DNA of 37,534 nt from Burkholderiales bacterium (GTDB taxonomy: Bacteria; Pseudomonadota; Gammaproteobacteria; Burkholderiales; Burkholderiaceae_C), in contig JAFLDE010000035.1 of NCBI GenBank assembly GCA_017302655.1, positions 1 to 37,534 on the forward strand, in the 5' to 3' direction. A model generated the notes under the pieces. The model worked only from the letters and a program-made list of their open reading frames with translations, did not search any database and was not told the origin of the DNA. How positions within the stretch are numbered: the stretch's first letter is position 1; each line of letters starts with the position of its first letter. A program made the translations under genes and the position numbers. Below are positions 16,601-25,724 of this stretch, one piece after another.

Positions 16601-17415
16601 GCCTTCAACAAGTCATTGAAACCGCGTGGGATGCCCGCGCCGAGTACAGCCCTGCCAACGCGCCGGCCGAGGTGCGGGACGCCGTCAACCATGTGCTGAC
16701 CGAGCTTGACGCCGGGCGCCTGCGCGTGGCTTCGCGCGAAGCGGTGGGCCAGTGGACGGTCCATCAATGGATCAAGAAGGCCGTGCTGCTGTCCTTCCGC
16801 TTGAATGACAACGTGCCGGTGGGGAGTGGCCCGCTGTCCTTCTTCGACAAGGTGCCCACCAAGTTCGACGGCTGGAGCGCCGAGCAGTTCCGCGCCAGCG
16901 GCGTGCGCGTGGTGCCGCCGGCGGTGGCGCGGCGCGGCAGCTTCATCGGCAAGAACGTGGTGCTGATGCCGTCCTACGTGAACATCGGTGCCTATGTGGA
17001 CGAAGCTGCGATGGTGGACACCTGGGCCACCGTCGGCTCCTGCGCACAAATCGGCAAGAACGTGCATCTGAGCGGCGGCGTGGGCATCGGCGGTGTGCTG
17101 GAGCCGCTGCAGGCCAACCCGACCATCATCGAGGACCACTGCTTCATCGGGGCTCGCTCCGAAGTCGTGGAGGGGGTGATCGTCGAAGAGCACTCGGTGA
17201 TCAGCATGGGCGTCTACATCGGCCAGAGCACCCCCATCTACGACCGCGAGACCGGTGAGATCAGCTACGGCCGCGTGCCCGCGGGCAGCGTGGTCATCTC
17301 CGGCAGCCTGCCGCGCGAGAACGGCCGCTACAACCTGTACGCTGCCATCATCGTGAAGAGAGTCGACGCGCAAACCCGTGCCAAGACCTCCATCAACGAG
17401 TTGCTGCGACCGTAA
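16597..17415 (+). CDS. dapD: Tetrahydrodipicolinate N-succinyltransferase DapD
   Basis: DapD transfers succinyl from succinyl-CoA to tetrahydrodipicolinate, the step before DapC in lysine/diaminopimelate synthesis. The 272-residue protein has a helical N-terminal domain and a left-handed beta-helix of hexapeptide repeats from about residue 105 ([35 protein letters not shown]), then [11 protein letters not shown] and the C-terminal ASVISGSLP-like region. Length is normal. ATG 16597 overlaps the dapC stop. Confidence 0.96.
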   Translation: MSLQQVIETAWDARAEYSPANAPAEVRDAVNHVLTELDAGRLRVASREAVGQWTVHQWIKKAVLLSFRLNDNVPVGSGPLSFFDKVPTKFDGWSAEQFRASGVRVVPPAVARRGSFIGKNVVLMPSYVNIGAYVDEAAMVDTWATVGSCAQIGKNVHLSGGVGIGGVLEPLQANPTIIEDHCFIGARSEVVEGVIVEEHSVISMGVYIGQSTPIYDRETGEISYGRVPAGSVVISGSLPRENGRYNLYAAIIVKRVDAQTRAKTSINELLRP

Positions 17416-17430
17416 ACGGGGGAGACCGGC

Positions 17431-18585
17431 ATGTCGGGAAACATGGAGCGCATCCTGCGCCTGATGGCCGAGAAGGGCGCGTCGGACTGTTATCTGTCGG
17501 CGCATATGCCCGTGCTCATCAAGCTCAACGGGCAGGTGGTTCAGTTGTCCGACCAAAGCCTGACGCCGCAGCAGCCGCGCCAGCTGATTGCGGAGTTGCT
17601 GCAGCCCAAGGACCTCGACGTGCTGGAGGAGACCGGCGAGCTCAACATGGCGGTGAGCATTCCGCGCGTGGGCAGCTTCCGGCTGTCGGGCTTCCGGCAG
17701 CGCGGCTCCATCGCGGCGGTGTTCCGGCACATCAGCCACACCATCCCGGCCATGGAGTCCCTGAACCTGCCCCCGGTGCTGGCAGATCTGGTGATGGAGA
17801 AGCGCGGCCTGGTGCTGATGGTGGGCGCCACCGGCACGGGCAAGAGCACCACGCTGGCGTCGATGCTGGAAAAGCGCAACCAGTCGATGGCGGGTCACAT
17901 CCTCACCATCGAGGATCCGATCGAGTACCTGTTCCAGAACAAGCGCTCGGTGGTCAATCAGCGCGAGGTGGGGCGTGATACCGAAAGCCTGCAGATCGCC
18001 CTGAAGAACGCGCTGCGTCAAGCGCCGGACTGCATCCTGATCGGCGAGATCCGCGACCGCGACACCATGACGGCGGCCATCAGCTACGCGCTCTCCGGGC
18101 ATCTGGTGCTGGCCACCTTGCATGGCAACAACAGCTACCACGCGCTGAACCGCGTGCTGTCCTTCTATCCGCCCGAAAGCCGCCCTGCCCTGCTGGGCGA
18201 CATGGCAGCGGGCTTGAAGGCCATCATCAGCCAGCGCCTGGTGCGCGCCCAATCCGGCGGCCGCATTCCGGTGGTCGAGATCCTGATGAACACCAAGCTC
18301 GTTTCCGAAATGATCGAGGCGGGCGATTTCAACGGCGTGAAGGAGGCGATGGAGAAATCCATGGCCGAGGGCTCGCAGACCTACGAAGAGCACTTTGCCC
18401 AGTTGATCGAGAACGGCACCATCACGCGCGAAGAAGGCCTGGCCTTCGCCGACTCGCCCACCAACCTGCTCTGGCGCCTGCAGAACACGCAGGAGCCCAC
18501 CTCGCGACAGCAGCCCCGGCAGGAAGACCCCACGCCCGAGCAGGCGACGTTCACGGAAATCCAGTTGGACATCCACGATGACTGA
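17431..18585 (+). CDS. pilU: Type IV pilus retraction ATPase, PilT/PilU family (PilU-like)
   Basis: The 384-residue hexameric ATPase would help retract type IV pili from the inner-membrane base. It has Walker A GATGTGKST at about 132-140, the Asp box HILTIEDPIEYLF, Walker B DCILIGEIRDRDT and the His box LATLHGNNSYHALNR. The C-terminus, with FTEIQLDI, resembles PilU more than PilT, and it has no pilT beside it. It starts 15 bases after dapD with GGGGGAGA-like Shine-Dalgarno bases. The end overlaps prmB by 8 bases. The PilU rather than PilT call is moderate. Confidence 0.85.
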   Translation: MSGNMERILRLMAEKGASDCYLSAHMPVLIKLNGQVVQLSDQSLTPQQPRQLIAELLQPKDLDVLEETGELNMAVSIPRVGSFRLSGFRQRGSIAAVFRHISHTIPAMESLNLPPVLADLVMEKRGLVLMVGATGTGKSTTLASMLEKRNQSMAGHILTIEDPIEYLFQNKRSVVNQREVGRDTESLQIALKNALRQAPDCILIGEIRDRDTMTAAISYALSGHLVLATLHGNNSYHALNRVLSFYPPESRPALLGDMAAGLKAIISQRLVRAQSGGRIPVVEILMNTKLVSEMIEAGDFNGVKEAMEKSMAEGSQTYEEHFAQLIENGTITREEGLAFADSPTNLLWRLQNTQEPTSRQQPRQEDPTPEQATFTEIQLDIHDD

Positions 18586-19444
18586 TCTCCTGGCGCTGGT
18601 TCGCCAGGGGGCGGAGCGCTTGGAGGGGGCCGGCGTCGCATTCGGCCAGGGCACGCTCAACGCCTTCGACGAAGCTGCCTGGCTGACGCTTTGGCGCCTG
18701 GGTTTGCCGCTGGATGCGCTGGATGAACAGGGCGAACGGGCTGTCAGCGAGACCGAAGTGCAAGCGGTTCAGGGGCTGATCGCGCAGCGCATCGCCACGC
18801 GCCAGCCCGCCGCCTACCTGACTGGCGAAGCTTGGCTGCAGGGCGTGCCCTTCCACATCGACCGACGCTCCATCGTGCCGCGCAGCTTCATCGCCGAGTT
18901 GATCGCCGATGCCAGCATCGACCCCTGGCTGCACGCTGACACCCAGCAGGTGTTGGACTTGTGCACCGGCAATGGTTCGCTGGCCGTGTTGGCCGCCATG
19001 GCATGGCCAGACGTGGTTGTGACCGGCGCCGACGTGAGTATGGATGCCCTGGAGGTGGCGCGGCGCAATGTGCAGCGGCATGGTCTGGAGGCTCGCATCC
19101 GGTTGGCACAAGGTGATGGCCTGGCGGCTGTGGCCGGCCAGCGTTTCGACCTCATCCTCTGCAACCCGCCCTACGTGAACGCGGCTTCAATGGCCGCGCT
19201 GCCGCCCGAGTTCAGAGCCGAGCCCGTGTTGGCGCTGGCCGGTGGAAACGACGGCATGGATTTCATCCGTGCACTGCTGCAACGTGCACCGCAGGCCATG
19301 AATGAATGCGGCGTGCTCGTGCTGGAGATCGGCCACGAGCGCGTGCACTTCGAGGCTGCGTTCCCGCAATTGCAGCCCATCTGGCTGAGCACCAGTGCTG
19401 GCGACGACATGGTGCTGCTGCTCAGCCGCGAGCAACTGCTTTGA
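18578..19444 (+). CDS. prmB: Ribosomal protein L3 glutamine N5-methyltransferase PrmB
   Basis: A 288-residue SAM-dependent methyltransferase that modifies a glutamine of ribosomal protein L3. It has the family's N-terminal helical domain, the RQPAAYLTGEAW motif, IVPRSFIAELI, SAM site DLCTGNGSLAV (127-137) and the catalytic NPPYV (196-200). The IVPRSFIAELI form and the N-terminal length separate PrmB from the release-factor enzyme PrmC. The start overlaps pilU; the stop overlaps the TTG start of the next gene. Confidence 0.93.
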   Translation: MTDLLALVRQGAERLEGAGVAFGQGTLNAFDEAAWLTLWRLGLPLDALDEQGERAVSETEVQAVQGLIAQRIATRQPAAYLTGEAWLQGVPFHIDRRSIVPRSFIAELIADASIDPWLHADTQQVLDLCTGNGSLAVLAAMAWPDVVVTGADVSMDALEVARRNVQRHGLEARIRLAQGDGLAAVAGQRFDLILCNPPYVNAASMAALPPEFRAEPVLALAGGNDGMDFIRALLQRAPQAMNECGVLVLEIGHERVHFEAAFPQLQPIWLSTSAGDDMVLLLSREQLL

Positions 19445-21342
19445 TCACGCTGAAGTCTGTCACCCTGCTGCGCGGGGCCAAGCGGGTGCTGGACGGCGCT
19501 TCGGCCGTGCTGCAGCCTGGCGAACGCATCGGGCTCATCGGTGCCAATGGGGCCGGCAAATCCAGCCTGTTCGCGCTGCTGGCCGGGCGTCTGCAACTTG
19601 ATGCCGGTGACTTTTTCGTGCCACCGCAGTGGCGCATGTCCGAGGTCGCACAGCAGTTGCCCGAAACCGAGCAGGCAGCCACGGATTTCGTCCTCGACGG
19701 CGACCAGACCCTGCTCAAGGCCAAGTCTGCGCTGGCTTTGGCCGAGGCGGCTATGGACGGTCTGCGCATCGCCGAGGCCCACGCGGCGCTGCAGGACGCC
19801 GGTGCATTTGACGCGCGCTCACGAGCGCAGGCCCTGCTGCTGGGCTTGGGCTTCCAACTCGAGCAGCTCGATGCACCGGTGAACACCTTCTCGGGCGGCT
19901 GGCGCATGCGCTTGCAGCTCGCTCGCACGCTGATCAACCCGTCCGAGCTGATGCTGCTGGACGAGCCCACCAACCACCTCGACCTCGACGCCCTGGTCTG
20001 GCTGGAGGGCTGGCTGTCGCGCTACGAAGGCTTGCTCCTCATCATCAGTCACGACCGCGAGTTCCTGGATGCCACCACTCGCGTCACCCTGCATCTGGAG
20101 AACGGACAGCTGACGCGCTACGGCGGCAGCTACTCCAGCTTCGAGTTGCAGCGTGCGGAACGCCTGGCGCAGCAGCAGCAGGCTTTCGACAAGCAGCAGG
20201 AGCGCATCGCGCATCTGCAGCGTTTCATCGACCGCTTCAAGGCCAAGGCCACCAAGGCGCGCCAGGCGCAGAGCCGTGTCAAGCAGCTCGAACGCATGGA
20301 ACGCATCGGGCCGGTGCTCTCAAGCGCCGATTTCGCTTTCGAGTTCCGCGAGCCCGAGAGCCTGCCCAACCCCATGCTCAGCCTGCAGGGCCTGGACTGC
20401 GGCTATGCGCCCGGATCGCCCATCGTGCGTGGCGTCGAGCGCAGCGTCATGGCCGGCCAGCGCATCGGCATCCTGGGCGCCAACGGTCAAGGCAAGTCCA
20501 CGCTGGTGAAGACCGTTGCCGGGCTGCTTCCGCCCCTGGGCGGTGAGATGGTGGCGGGCAAAGGCTTGACCATCGGCTATTTCGCTCAACAGGAAATGGA
20601 CTTGCTGCGCGCTGACGAACATGCGCTGGCCCACATGACACGGCTGGCGCGTGAGGTGTCGCCGCAGAGCCGCGAGCAGGAATTGCGCGATTTCCTGGGT
20701 CAGTTCAACTTCGGCGGTGATCTGGCGCTGCAAGCGGTTGGGAGCTTAAGCGGCGGCGAACGCGCGCGCCTGGTGCTGGCGCTCATCGCCTGGCAGCGCC
20801 CAAACCTGCTGCTGCTGGACGAACCGACCAACCACCTCGACCTCATGACGCGCGAGGCGCTCTCCATGGCGCTGGGCGGCTTTGACGGCACGGTGCTGCT
20901 GGTGAGTCACGATCGCGCCCTGCTCCGCGATGTCTGCGACCGCTTCTGGCTGGTGGCCGACGGTGGCTTGCGTGAGTTTGACGGCGACCTTGACGACTAC
21001 CAGCGCTGGCTGAACGATCGCGAGCGCGAAAGGGCGCGTCCTGCACAGGTCAAGGACGCACCAGTTGCCCCCGCCGCGCGACAGCAGGATCGCCGTGCGG
21101 CTGCAGCCCTGCGCCAGCAGGCGGCGCCCTTGAAGAAGGAGATGGACGCCATCGACCGACAGCTCGGTGCTTGGGGGGCCGAGCGTGCGGCGCTGGAGGC
21201 TGAGTTGAGCGCAGGTGGAGCGGGAGGCGAGCGCATCGCCCAGGTTGGGCGCCGGCTCAAGGAACTGGCCGATTCCGTAGAGGAAGCCGAACTGCGCTGG
21301 TTGGAGCTCGGCGAGCAGGTAGAGGGCATCCTGCAGTCATGA
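19441..21342 (+). CDS. yheS: ABC-F family ATPase, YheS-like
   Basis: A 633-residue soluble protein with two ATP-binding cassettes and no membrane domain. ABC-F proteins bind the ribosome and affect translation. The Walker A motifs are GANGAGKS (34-41) and GANGQGKS (346-353), with signatures FSGGWRMRL and LSGGERARL and two LLLDEPTNHLDL Walker B motifs. The linker (QQERIAHLQRFIDRFKAKATKA) and the end (EFDGDLDDYQRWL) are close to E. coli YheS. The start is TTG 19441, overlapping the prmB stop; the frame is open further upstream inside prmB but that part is not family-like. The C-terminal coiled region is longer than the core. Confidence 0.9.
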   Translation: MITLKSVTLLRGAKRVLDGASAVLQPGERIGLIGANGAGKSSLFALLAGRLQLDAGDFFVPPQWRMSEVAQQLPETEQAATDFVLDGDQTLLKAKSALALAEAAMDGLRIAEAHAALQDAGAFDARSRAQALLLGLGFQLEQLDAPVNTFSGGWRMRLQLARTLINPSELMLLDEPTNHLDLDALVWLEGWLSRYEGLLLIISHDREFLDATTRVTLHLENGQLTRYGGSYSSFELQRAERLAQQQQAFDKQQERIAHLQRFIDRFKAKATKARQAQSRVKQLERMERIGPVLSSADFAFEFREPESLPNPMLSLQGLDCGYAPGSPIVRGVERSVMAGQRIGILGANGQGKSTLVKTVAGLLPPLGGEMVAGKGLTIGYFAQQEMDLLRADEHALAHMTRLAREVSPQSREQELRDFLGQFNFGGDLALQAVGSLSGGERARLVLALIAWQRPNLLLLDEPTNHLDLMTREALSMALGGFDGTVLLVSHDRALLRDVCDRFWLVADGGLREFDGDLDDYQRWLNDRERERARPAQVKDAPVAPAARQQDRRAAAALRQQAAPLKKEMDAIDRQLGAWGAERAALEAELSAGGAGGERIAQVGRRLKELADSVEEAELRWLELGEQVEGILQS

Positions 21343-23117
21343 TCAGCAGGCCCGCCCACGATGTGCGCCCATGCGAAGCGTGGGGCGCAAGGATCGTGCG
21401 GGTGGGATTGGGCTTGCTGCTGCTGCCCCTGATCGCCTGTGCGCCGCCACCCGCCGCCTTCGCGCCGCCGGAGGCCGACAGTGCCCTACAGCGCAAGGCC
21501 CAGAGCCGATTCACCCAGGAGGCCGTGGTGGCGGCACATCCCTTGGCCGCGAAGGCGGGTGCCGCCATGCTGGCCGCGGGCGGCTCCGCCGTCGACGCTG
21601 CGGTGGCAGCCCAACTCGTGCTGGGGTTGGTGGAGCCACAGTCCAGCGGCATCGGCGGGGGAGGCTTTTTGGTGTACTGGGATGGCCAGCGGGTTCGCGC
21701 CTATGACGGACGCGAAACCGCGCCGGCTTTGGCTGACGAGAACCTGTTCCTCACTGCCGAAGGGCGCCCCTGGCCTTTCTCGCAGGCTGTCGCCAGTGGC
21801 GCATCGGTGGGAGTGCCAGGGTTGCTCAGCCTGCTGGAAACCGCGCATCGTGCACATGGCCGCCTGCCTTGGGCGCAGCTGACCGAACCGGCACGCCAGT
21901 TGGCCGAGGCCGGTGTGCCCATCGGGCCAAGGCTGCACAGGTTGCTGCAAGTGGATTCCATGTTGCGAAGCGACCCTGCAGCCGCCGCGCACTTTTATGA
22001 CGAACAGGGCAAGCCACTGTCGCTGGGCACGCGTTTGCGCAATCCCGCCTACGCAGCGCTGATGCAACGGGTGGCTGAGTTGGGTGCTAAGGCGCTGCAA
22101 GACGGACCAGCGGGCCTACAGTTGGTCGAACGCGTGCAGCAGCACAAGCGACCGGGCCGACTGTCGCTCCAGGATCTGCAGGGCTATCGGGTGCTTGAGC
22201 GTGAGCCGACCTGCTGGGTCTGGCAACGCTGGCGCGTATGCGGCCCGCCAGTCCCTGCCAGCGGAGCGCTGTTTGTCGGGCAGGTTCTGGCCCTGTCCGG
22301 GCCGGCCGATCTGCGTACCGCGAGTGGACAGCATCGCTTCTTGGAAGCCAGTCGACTGGCCGGCGCGGATCGCGATCAGCACGTCGGCGATCCGGCTTTC
22401 GTCGTGCCCCCTGCTGGGCGTTGGGGGTCTTTGCTGGATGCCGACTACTTGGCGGAGCGGAGCACCCTGATCGGAGAACGGGCCGCTGCACGCGTTCAAG
22501 CCGGGCAACCTCGTGGCAGCCAAAGATCTTGGGCTCCCCAGCCGATCGTGGTCGAGGCGGGCACGACGCATCTGAGCGTTGTCGATCGGGAGGGGCGAGC
22601 GGTGTCGCTTACGAGCAGCATCGAATCCGCCTTCGGCAATCGCATGCTGCTGGATGGGGGCACCGGGCTCCCCGGAGGCTACTTCGCCAACAACCAGCTT
22701 ACCGACTTCTCCTTCCAACCGCGGCAAGGAGGGCGACTGGTTGCCAATCGTGTCGAAGGCGGCAAGCGCCCACGTTCGAGCATGGCTCCCTTGCTCGTTT
22801 TTGATCGCGCGGACGGACAATTGCTGGGCGTCCTGGGCTCGCCTGGCGGACTGGCCATCCCGTTTTTCCTGAGCAAGACCTTGTTGAACCTGCAACGAGG
22901 CGACTCACTTCAGGCGGCGATCGATGCGCCCAATCTGGGGCACTTCCTGGGACAGGCCGTGCTTGAGGTGGGCAGTGGTGAGTCGCTGATGGCCCTTGGG
23001 CATCGAACCTCGGTTGCGCCGATGACCAGCGGCACCCACGCCATTTGGCGACGTCCCGAGGGCGGCTGGTGGGCCGCATCCGACCCTCGGCGCGAAGGGG
23101 ATGCAGCCGGGCGCTAG
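21339..23117 (+). CDS. ggt: Gamma-glutamyltransferase, predicted lipoprotein
   Basis: A 592-residue Ntn-hydrolase that cleaves gamma-glutamyl bonds of glutathione in the periplasm. It is made as a proenzyme that cuts itself before the nucleophile Thr, here about Thr409 in EAGTTHLSVVD. The N-terminal large subunit (GGSAVDAAVAAQLVLGLVEPQSSGIGGGGF, then DGRETAP) and the small subunit (NNQLTDFSF, GKRPRSSMAP, GSPGG) are recognisable. The signal peptide ends in a lipobox (LIAC, Cys34), so it is probably anchored to a membrane. The ATG overlaps the upstream stop. Confidence 0.92.
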   Translation: MISRPAHDVRPCEAWGARIVRVGLGLLLLPLIACAPPPAAFAPPEADSALQRKAQSRFTQEAVVAAHPLAAKAGAAMLAAGGSAVDAAVAAQLVLGLVEPQSSGIGGGGFLVYWDGQRVRAYDGRETAPALADENLFLTAEGRPWPFSQAVASGASVGVPGLLSLLETAHRAHGRLPWAQLTEPARQLAEAGVPIGPRLHRLLQVDSMLRSDPAAAAHFYDEQGKPLSLGTRLRNPAYAALMQRVAELGAKALQDGPAGLQLVERVQQHKRPGRLSLQDLQGYRVLEREPTCWVWQRWRVCGPPVPASGALFVGQVLALSGPADLRTASGQHRFLEASRLAGADRDQHVGDPAFVVPPAGRWGSLLDADYLAERSTLIGERAAARVQAGQPRGSQRSWAPQPIVVEAGTTHLSVVDREGRAVSLTSSIESAFGNRMLLDGGTGLPGGYFANNQLTDFSFQPRQGGRLVANRVEGGKRPRSSMAPLLVFDRADGQLLGVLGSPGGLAIPFFLSKTLLNLQRGDSLQAAIDAPNLGHFLGQAVLEVGSGESLMALGHRTSVAPMTSGTHAIWRRPEGGWWAASDPRREGDAAGR

Positions 23118-23149
23118 AGTCGCCAATCCCTCACCTGAAAGGAACACCC

Positions 23150-23575
23150 ATGGCTCTCGACAAAGTGCTCTATACCGCGTACGGCAAAGCGAGCGGTGGC
23201 CGCGAAGGCAGCGGCGCCTCGAATGATGGAAGGCTCAGCGTCAAGCTGAGCACCCCCAAGGAGTTGGGCGGAGGGGGCGGGGACGGCACCAACCCGGAGC
23301 AGTTGTTCGCAGTGGGCTACGCCGCCTGTTTCATCGGGGCCTTGAAGGCGGTCGGTGGCCGTTTGAAGTTGGCTGTGCCGGCCGACGTGAGCATCGAATC
23401 TGAGGTGGGCATCGGCCCCATCCCTGCGGGTTTCGGCATCCAGGTGAAACTCAGCATTTCCCTGCCGGGCATGGACCGAGCCACGGCGGAACAGCTGGTG
23501 GCTGCGGCCCACCAAGTCTGCCCCTACTCCAACGCGACGCGAGGCAACATCGACGTCGCGCTGAGCATCGTTTAG
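23150..23575 (+). CDS. ohr: Organic hydroperoxide resistance protein Ohr (OsmC family)
   Basis: A 141-residue thiol peroxidase that reduces organic hydroperoxides. The two catalytic cysteines are in place, Cys60 (GYAACFIGAL) and Cys124 (QVCPYSNATRGN), as is Arg18 in GGREGS. These spacings and the VCPYSNATRGN motif favour Ohr over OsmC. AAGGA lies 7 bases before ATG 23150. No ohrR regulator is next to it. Its stop codon overlaps, tail to tail, the stop of the asparaginase gene. Confidence 0.92.
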   Translation: MALDKVLYTAYGKASGGREGSGASNDGRLSVKLSTPKELGGGGGDGTNPEQLFAVGYAACFIGALKAVGGRLKLAVPADVSIESEVGIGPIPAGFGIQVKLSISLPGMDRATAEQLVAAAHQVCPYSNATRGNIDVALSIV

Positions 23576-24495
23576 AGCAACTGCAGCAGCAGTTCCACCC
23601 TGGCCTGCGGAGCGCTAAGGCTGCCCGCTGATGGCAATTCCCCACCGAGGACAGGCCCTGCCGCGCATCGGGAACAACGAAGGACCGCAACCCCCTGCGA
23701 CTGCGCACGCATCAGCGCGGCTTCCAAGGCCGTGCTGAGCGTGCCGTTGCCGGTTCCCGCGACCACCAAGCCGAGTGGTCGCGCTTCCCTTTCGGCGAGT
23801 TCCTGAAGCAAGGGGACGAGGGCTCCGTCGGCATCCACGCAGTTAGTGAGGAACTCGATGCGTGGCCAAGGGCTGCGCATCAGACGTTTGATTCCCAGGC
23901 CTGACGGTGTGGGCCATGGAGCCAATGAGCGAACACAGCCGTTCTCCACGAACGCCAGTGGTCCGCCGTCCGGCGAGTCAAAGGCGTCCACGCGGTAAGT
24001 GTGCACCTTGCGCACGCGGTCGGCCGCATGCACCTTGCCGTGCAGGGACACCAGGACGCCATGGACTCCCGCCGACCTAGCGAGAGTGATGGCGTCCAGC
24101 AGGTTCTGAGGGCCGTCTGGCGAGCGGCTGCTGGCCGGCCGCATGGCAGCCGTCAGGATGACCGGCTTGGGGGTATCCAGCACTCGATGCAACAGGTACG
24201 CCGTCTCTTCCAGCGTGTCGGTACCGTGCGTGATCACCACGGCCTCTGTGGCTTCGTCAGTGACGGCCTGCTGGATGCGTGTGGCCAGTCGCTGCCAAGT
24301 CACGAAATCCATGTCCTTGCTGTCGATGGATGCCAACTGTTCAAAACTCAGCGGAAGTCCGCTCAGTTCTGGCAAGGCTTGCGCAAGTGCCTCGACACCC
24401 AACGCGCCAGCGCGGTATCCGACATGGTCGTCAGGCGTGGCAGACACCCCGGCAATCGTGCCGCCGGTGCCAAGAATCAACACGGTTCGTCCCAT
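23572..24495 (-). CDS. L-asparaginase
   Basis: A 307-residue asparaginase of the bacterial type I/II family that hydrolyses asparagine to aspartate and ammonia. The two catalytic threonine sites are visible: GTGGTIAG near the N-terminus (Thr13) and [10 protein letters not shown] with Thr92-Asp93. There is no signal peptide, which suggests a cytoplasmic enzyme. ATG 24495 is preferred to TTG 24504 and has AGGA upstream. The gene faces lexA, and the SOS boxes lie directly in front of its start. Confidence 0.9.
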   Translation of the reverse strand: MGRTVLILGTGGTIAGVSATPDDHVGYRAGALGVEALAQALPELSGLPLSFEQLASIDSKDMDFVTWQRLATRIQQAVTDEATEAVVITHGTDTLEETAYLLHRVLDTPKPVILTAAMRPASSRSPDGPQNLLDAITLARSAGVHGVLVSLHGKVHAADRVRKVHTYRVDAFDSPDGGPLAFVENGCVRSLAPWPTPSGLGIKRLMRSPWPRIEFLTNCVDADGALVPLLQELAEREARPLGLVVAGTGNGTLSTALEAALMRAQSQGVAVLRCSRCAAGPVLGGELPSAGSLSAPQARVELLLQLL

Positions 24496-24506
24496 TCCGA
24501 TCAATC

Positions 24507-24522
24507 CTGTATAAAAATGCAG
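24507..24522. promoter_or_regulatory. LexA (SOS) box 1 upstream of lexA
   Basis: CTGT-N8-GCAG matches the LexA consensus CTGT-N8-ACAG at all but one base. TATAAA at 24510-24515 inside it could serve as the lexA -10 element, so LexA binding would block its own promoter. It is also 12 bases from the start codon of the divergent asparaginase gene. Confidence 0.75.
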
Positions 24523-24524
24523 GG

Positions 24525-24540
24525 CTGGATATCCATCCAG
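24525..24540. promoter_or_regulatory. LexA (SOS) box 2 upstream of lexA
   Basis: CTGG-ATATCCAT-CCAG is a near-palindrome of the LexA type. It starts 18 bases after box 1 and ends 14 bases before the lexA ATG. Paired SOS boxes before lexA are known from E. coli and give tight autoregulation. Confidence 0.75.
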
Positions 24541-24554
24541 TTTCGGAGCGCAAC

Positions 24555-25232
24555 ATGAACGCCCCTCTACTCACTCCCCGTCAGCAGCAGATTCTCGACC
24601 TGGTGCGCCGTTCGATCGAACGTACAGGTTCGCCACCCACCCGCGCCGAGATTGCGGAGATTCTGGGTTTTCGCTCCGCCAATTCAGCCGAAGAGCACCT
24701 GCAAGCGCTCGCGCGCAAGGGCGTGATCGAACTGATTGGAGGCACGTCGAGGGGCATTCGATTGAAGTCTGACCAATTGAAATTGCTCAGAAAACGTAGC
24801 AGCCCTTCCGAGCAAATGGAACTACCAATGCCTGGCTTGGCACAGTTGCCCTTGATCGGACGTGTGGCTGCAGGGCACCCCATCCTCGCGGTGGAGCATG
24901 TGGAAGCGCAATATGCCCTACCACTTGCGATCTTCAGCGCTCGGCCCGACTTCCTGTTGCGAGTTCGTGGGCAGAGCATGCGCGACGCGGGCATCCTGGA
25001 CGGTGACTTGCTCGCGGTGAAGCAGGCCGTTGAGGCGGATAACGGGCAGATTGTCGTTGCCCGACTGGGCGAAGAAGTCACAGTCAAGCGCTGGCGCCGC
25101 GACGCAGATGGTGCGTGGCTCGTTCCCGAGAATCCGGCCTTTAAGCCGATCCGTGTCCCGTCAAACGGCGAAGACTTCGCCATCGAAGGTCACGCGGTGG
25201 GACTGCTGCGCGGAGAACTAGGTAGCTCTTGA
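24555..25232 (+). CDS. lexA: LexA repressor
   Basis: LexA represses DNA damage genes and cleaves itself when RecA filaments form. The 225-residue protein has an N-terminal winged helix ([34 protein letters not shown]), a linker, the cleavage site Ala106-Gly107 in RVAAGHP, and the catalytic Ser141 (GQSMRD) and Lys178 (VTVKRW). ATG 24555 has GGAG upstream and matches the family start. Two SOS boxes precede it. A terminator follows, shared with the converging tRNA genes. Confidence 0.97.
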   Translation: MNAPLLTPRQQQILDLVRRSIERTGSPPTRAEIAEILGFRSANSAEEHLQALARKGVIELIGGTSRGIRLKSDQLKLLRKRSSPSEQMELPMPGLAQLPLIGRVAAGHPILAVEHVEAQYALPLAIFSARPDFLLRVRGQSMRDAGILDGDLLAVKQAVEADNGQIVVARLGEEVTVKRWRRDADGAWLVPENPAFKPIRVPSNGEDFAIEGHAVGLLRGELGSS

Positions 25233-25245
25233 GACCACAAAGAAA

Positions 25246-25275
25246 AAACCCGCTGCAGTGACCTGCAGCGGGTTT
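25246..25275. terminator. Bidirectional terminator between lexA and the tRNA cluster
   Basis: A perfect 13-bp stem (AAACCCGCTGCAG with CTGCAGCGGGTTT) closes on a 4-base loop. On the minus strand it is followed by TTTC after six consecutive T residues, a strong terminator for the tRNA transcript. On the plus strand it ends lexA with a shorter T-run. It lies 13 bases after the lexA stop and 7 bases past the tRNA-Asp 3' end. Confidence 0.88.
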
Positions 25276-25282
25276 CAAAGAT

Positions 25283-25359
25283 TGGCGGAGTGGACGGGGC
25301 TCGAACCCGCGACCCCCGGCGTGACAGGCCGGTATTCTAACCAACTGAACTACCACTCC
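25283..25359 (-). tRNA. tRNA-Asp (GTC)
   Basis: The minus strand folds as a 77-base tRNA with acceptor GGAGTGG/CCACTCC, discriminator G and encoded CCA. The anticodon loop CTGTCAC reads GTC, and the T-arm is GCGGGTTCGAGCCCCGT-like. It is the last of three tRNAs in the cluster. Confidence 0.95.
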
Positions 25360-25416
25360 GCGTTGGTGACGACATTCGCGAATTGCTTCGCCGGCGCCGT
25401 CAGGCCATTCTAATTT

Positions 25417-25492
25417 TGGCGTCCCCTAGGGGATTCGAACCCCTGTTACAACCGTGAAAGGGTCGTGTCCTAGGCCTCTAGACGAAGGGGAC
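25417..25492 (-). tRNA. tRNA-Glu (TTC)
   Basis: A 76-base cloverleaf on the minus strand with acceptor GTCCCCT/AGGGGAC, anticodon loop CTTTCAC (TTC), T-arm AGGGGTTCGAATCCCCT and encoded CCA. It is the substrate of the glutamyl-tRNA synthetase encoded about 200 bases upstream (gltX). Confidence 0.95.
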
Positions 25493-25554
25493 GTAAACCT
25501 TCACCTCTTGAACGTCGCGCCACTTGGCGTTATTCGAAACTTCCGAACAACTGC

Positions 25555-25630
<76 letters not shown>

Positions 25631-25694
25631 TTCAGTGAAATCGCCGTTTCCAGCAACTTCGCTTCAAGTGTTGCGCCGTTCAAGCGAGAACGCG

Positions 25695-25724
25695 ACTATA
25701 GAACAGTTCTCAAGCCGATTGCAA
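25695..25724 (-). promoter_or_regulatory. Candidate promoter of the tRNA-Ala-Glu-Asp operon
   Basis: On the minus strand TTGCAA (25724-25719), an 18-base spacer and TATAGT (25700-25695) form a plausible sigma-70 promoter, followed by a GC-rich discriminator (CGCG) of the kind seen at stringently controlled stable-RNA promoters. The -35 overlaps the last codons of gltX. The first tRNA begins about 60 bases downstream. Confidence 0.5.

Noticed and set aside
16375-18660. 761-codon open frame on the minus strand
   Set aside because: Antisense across dapC, dapD and pilU, whose proteins are all clearly recognisable; the product is His/Arg-rich low-complexity sequence.
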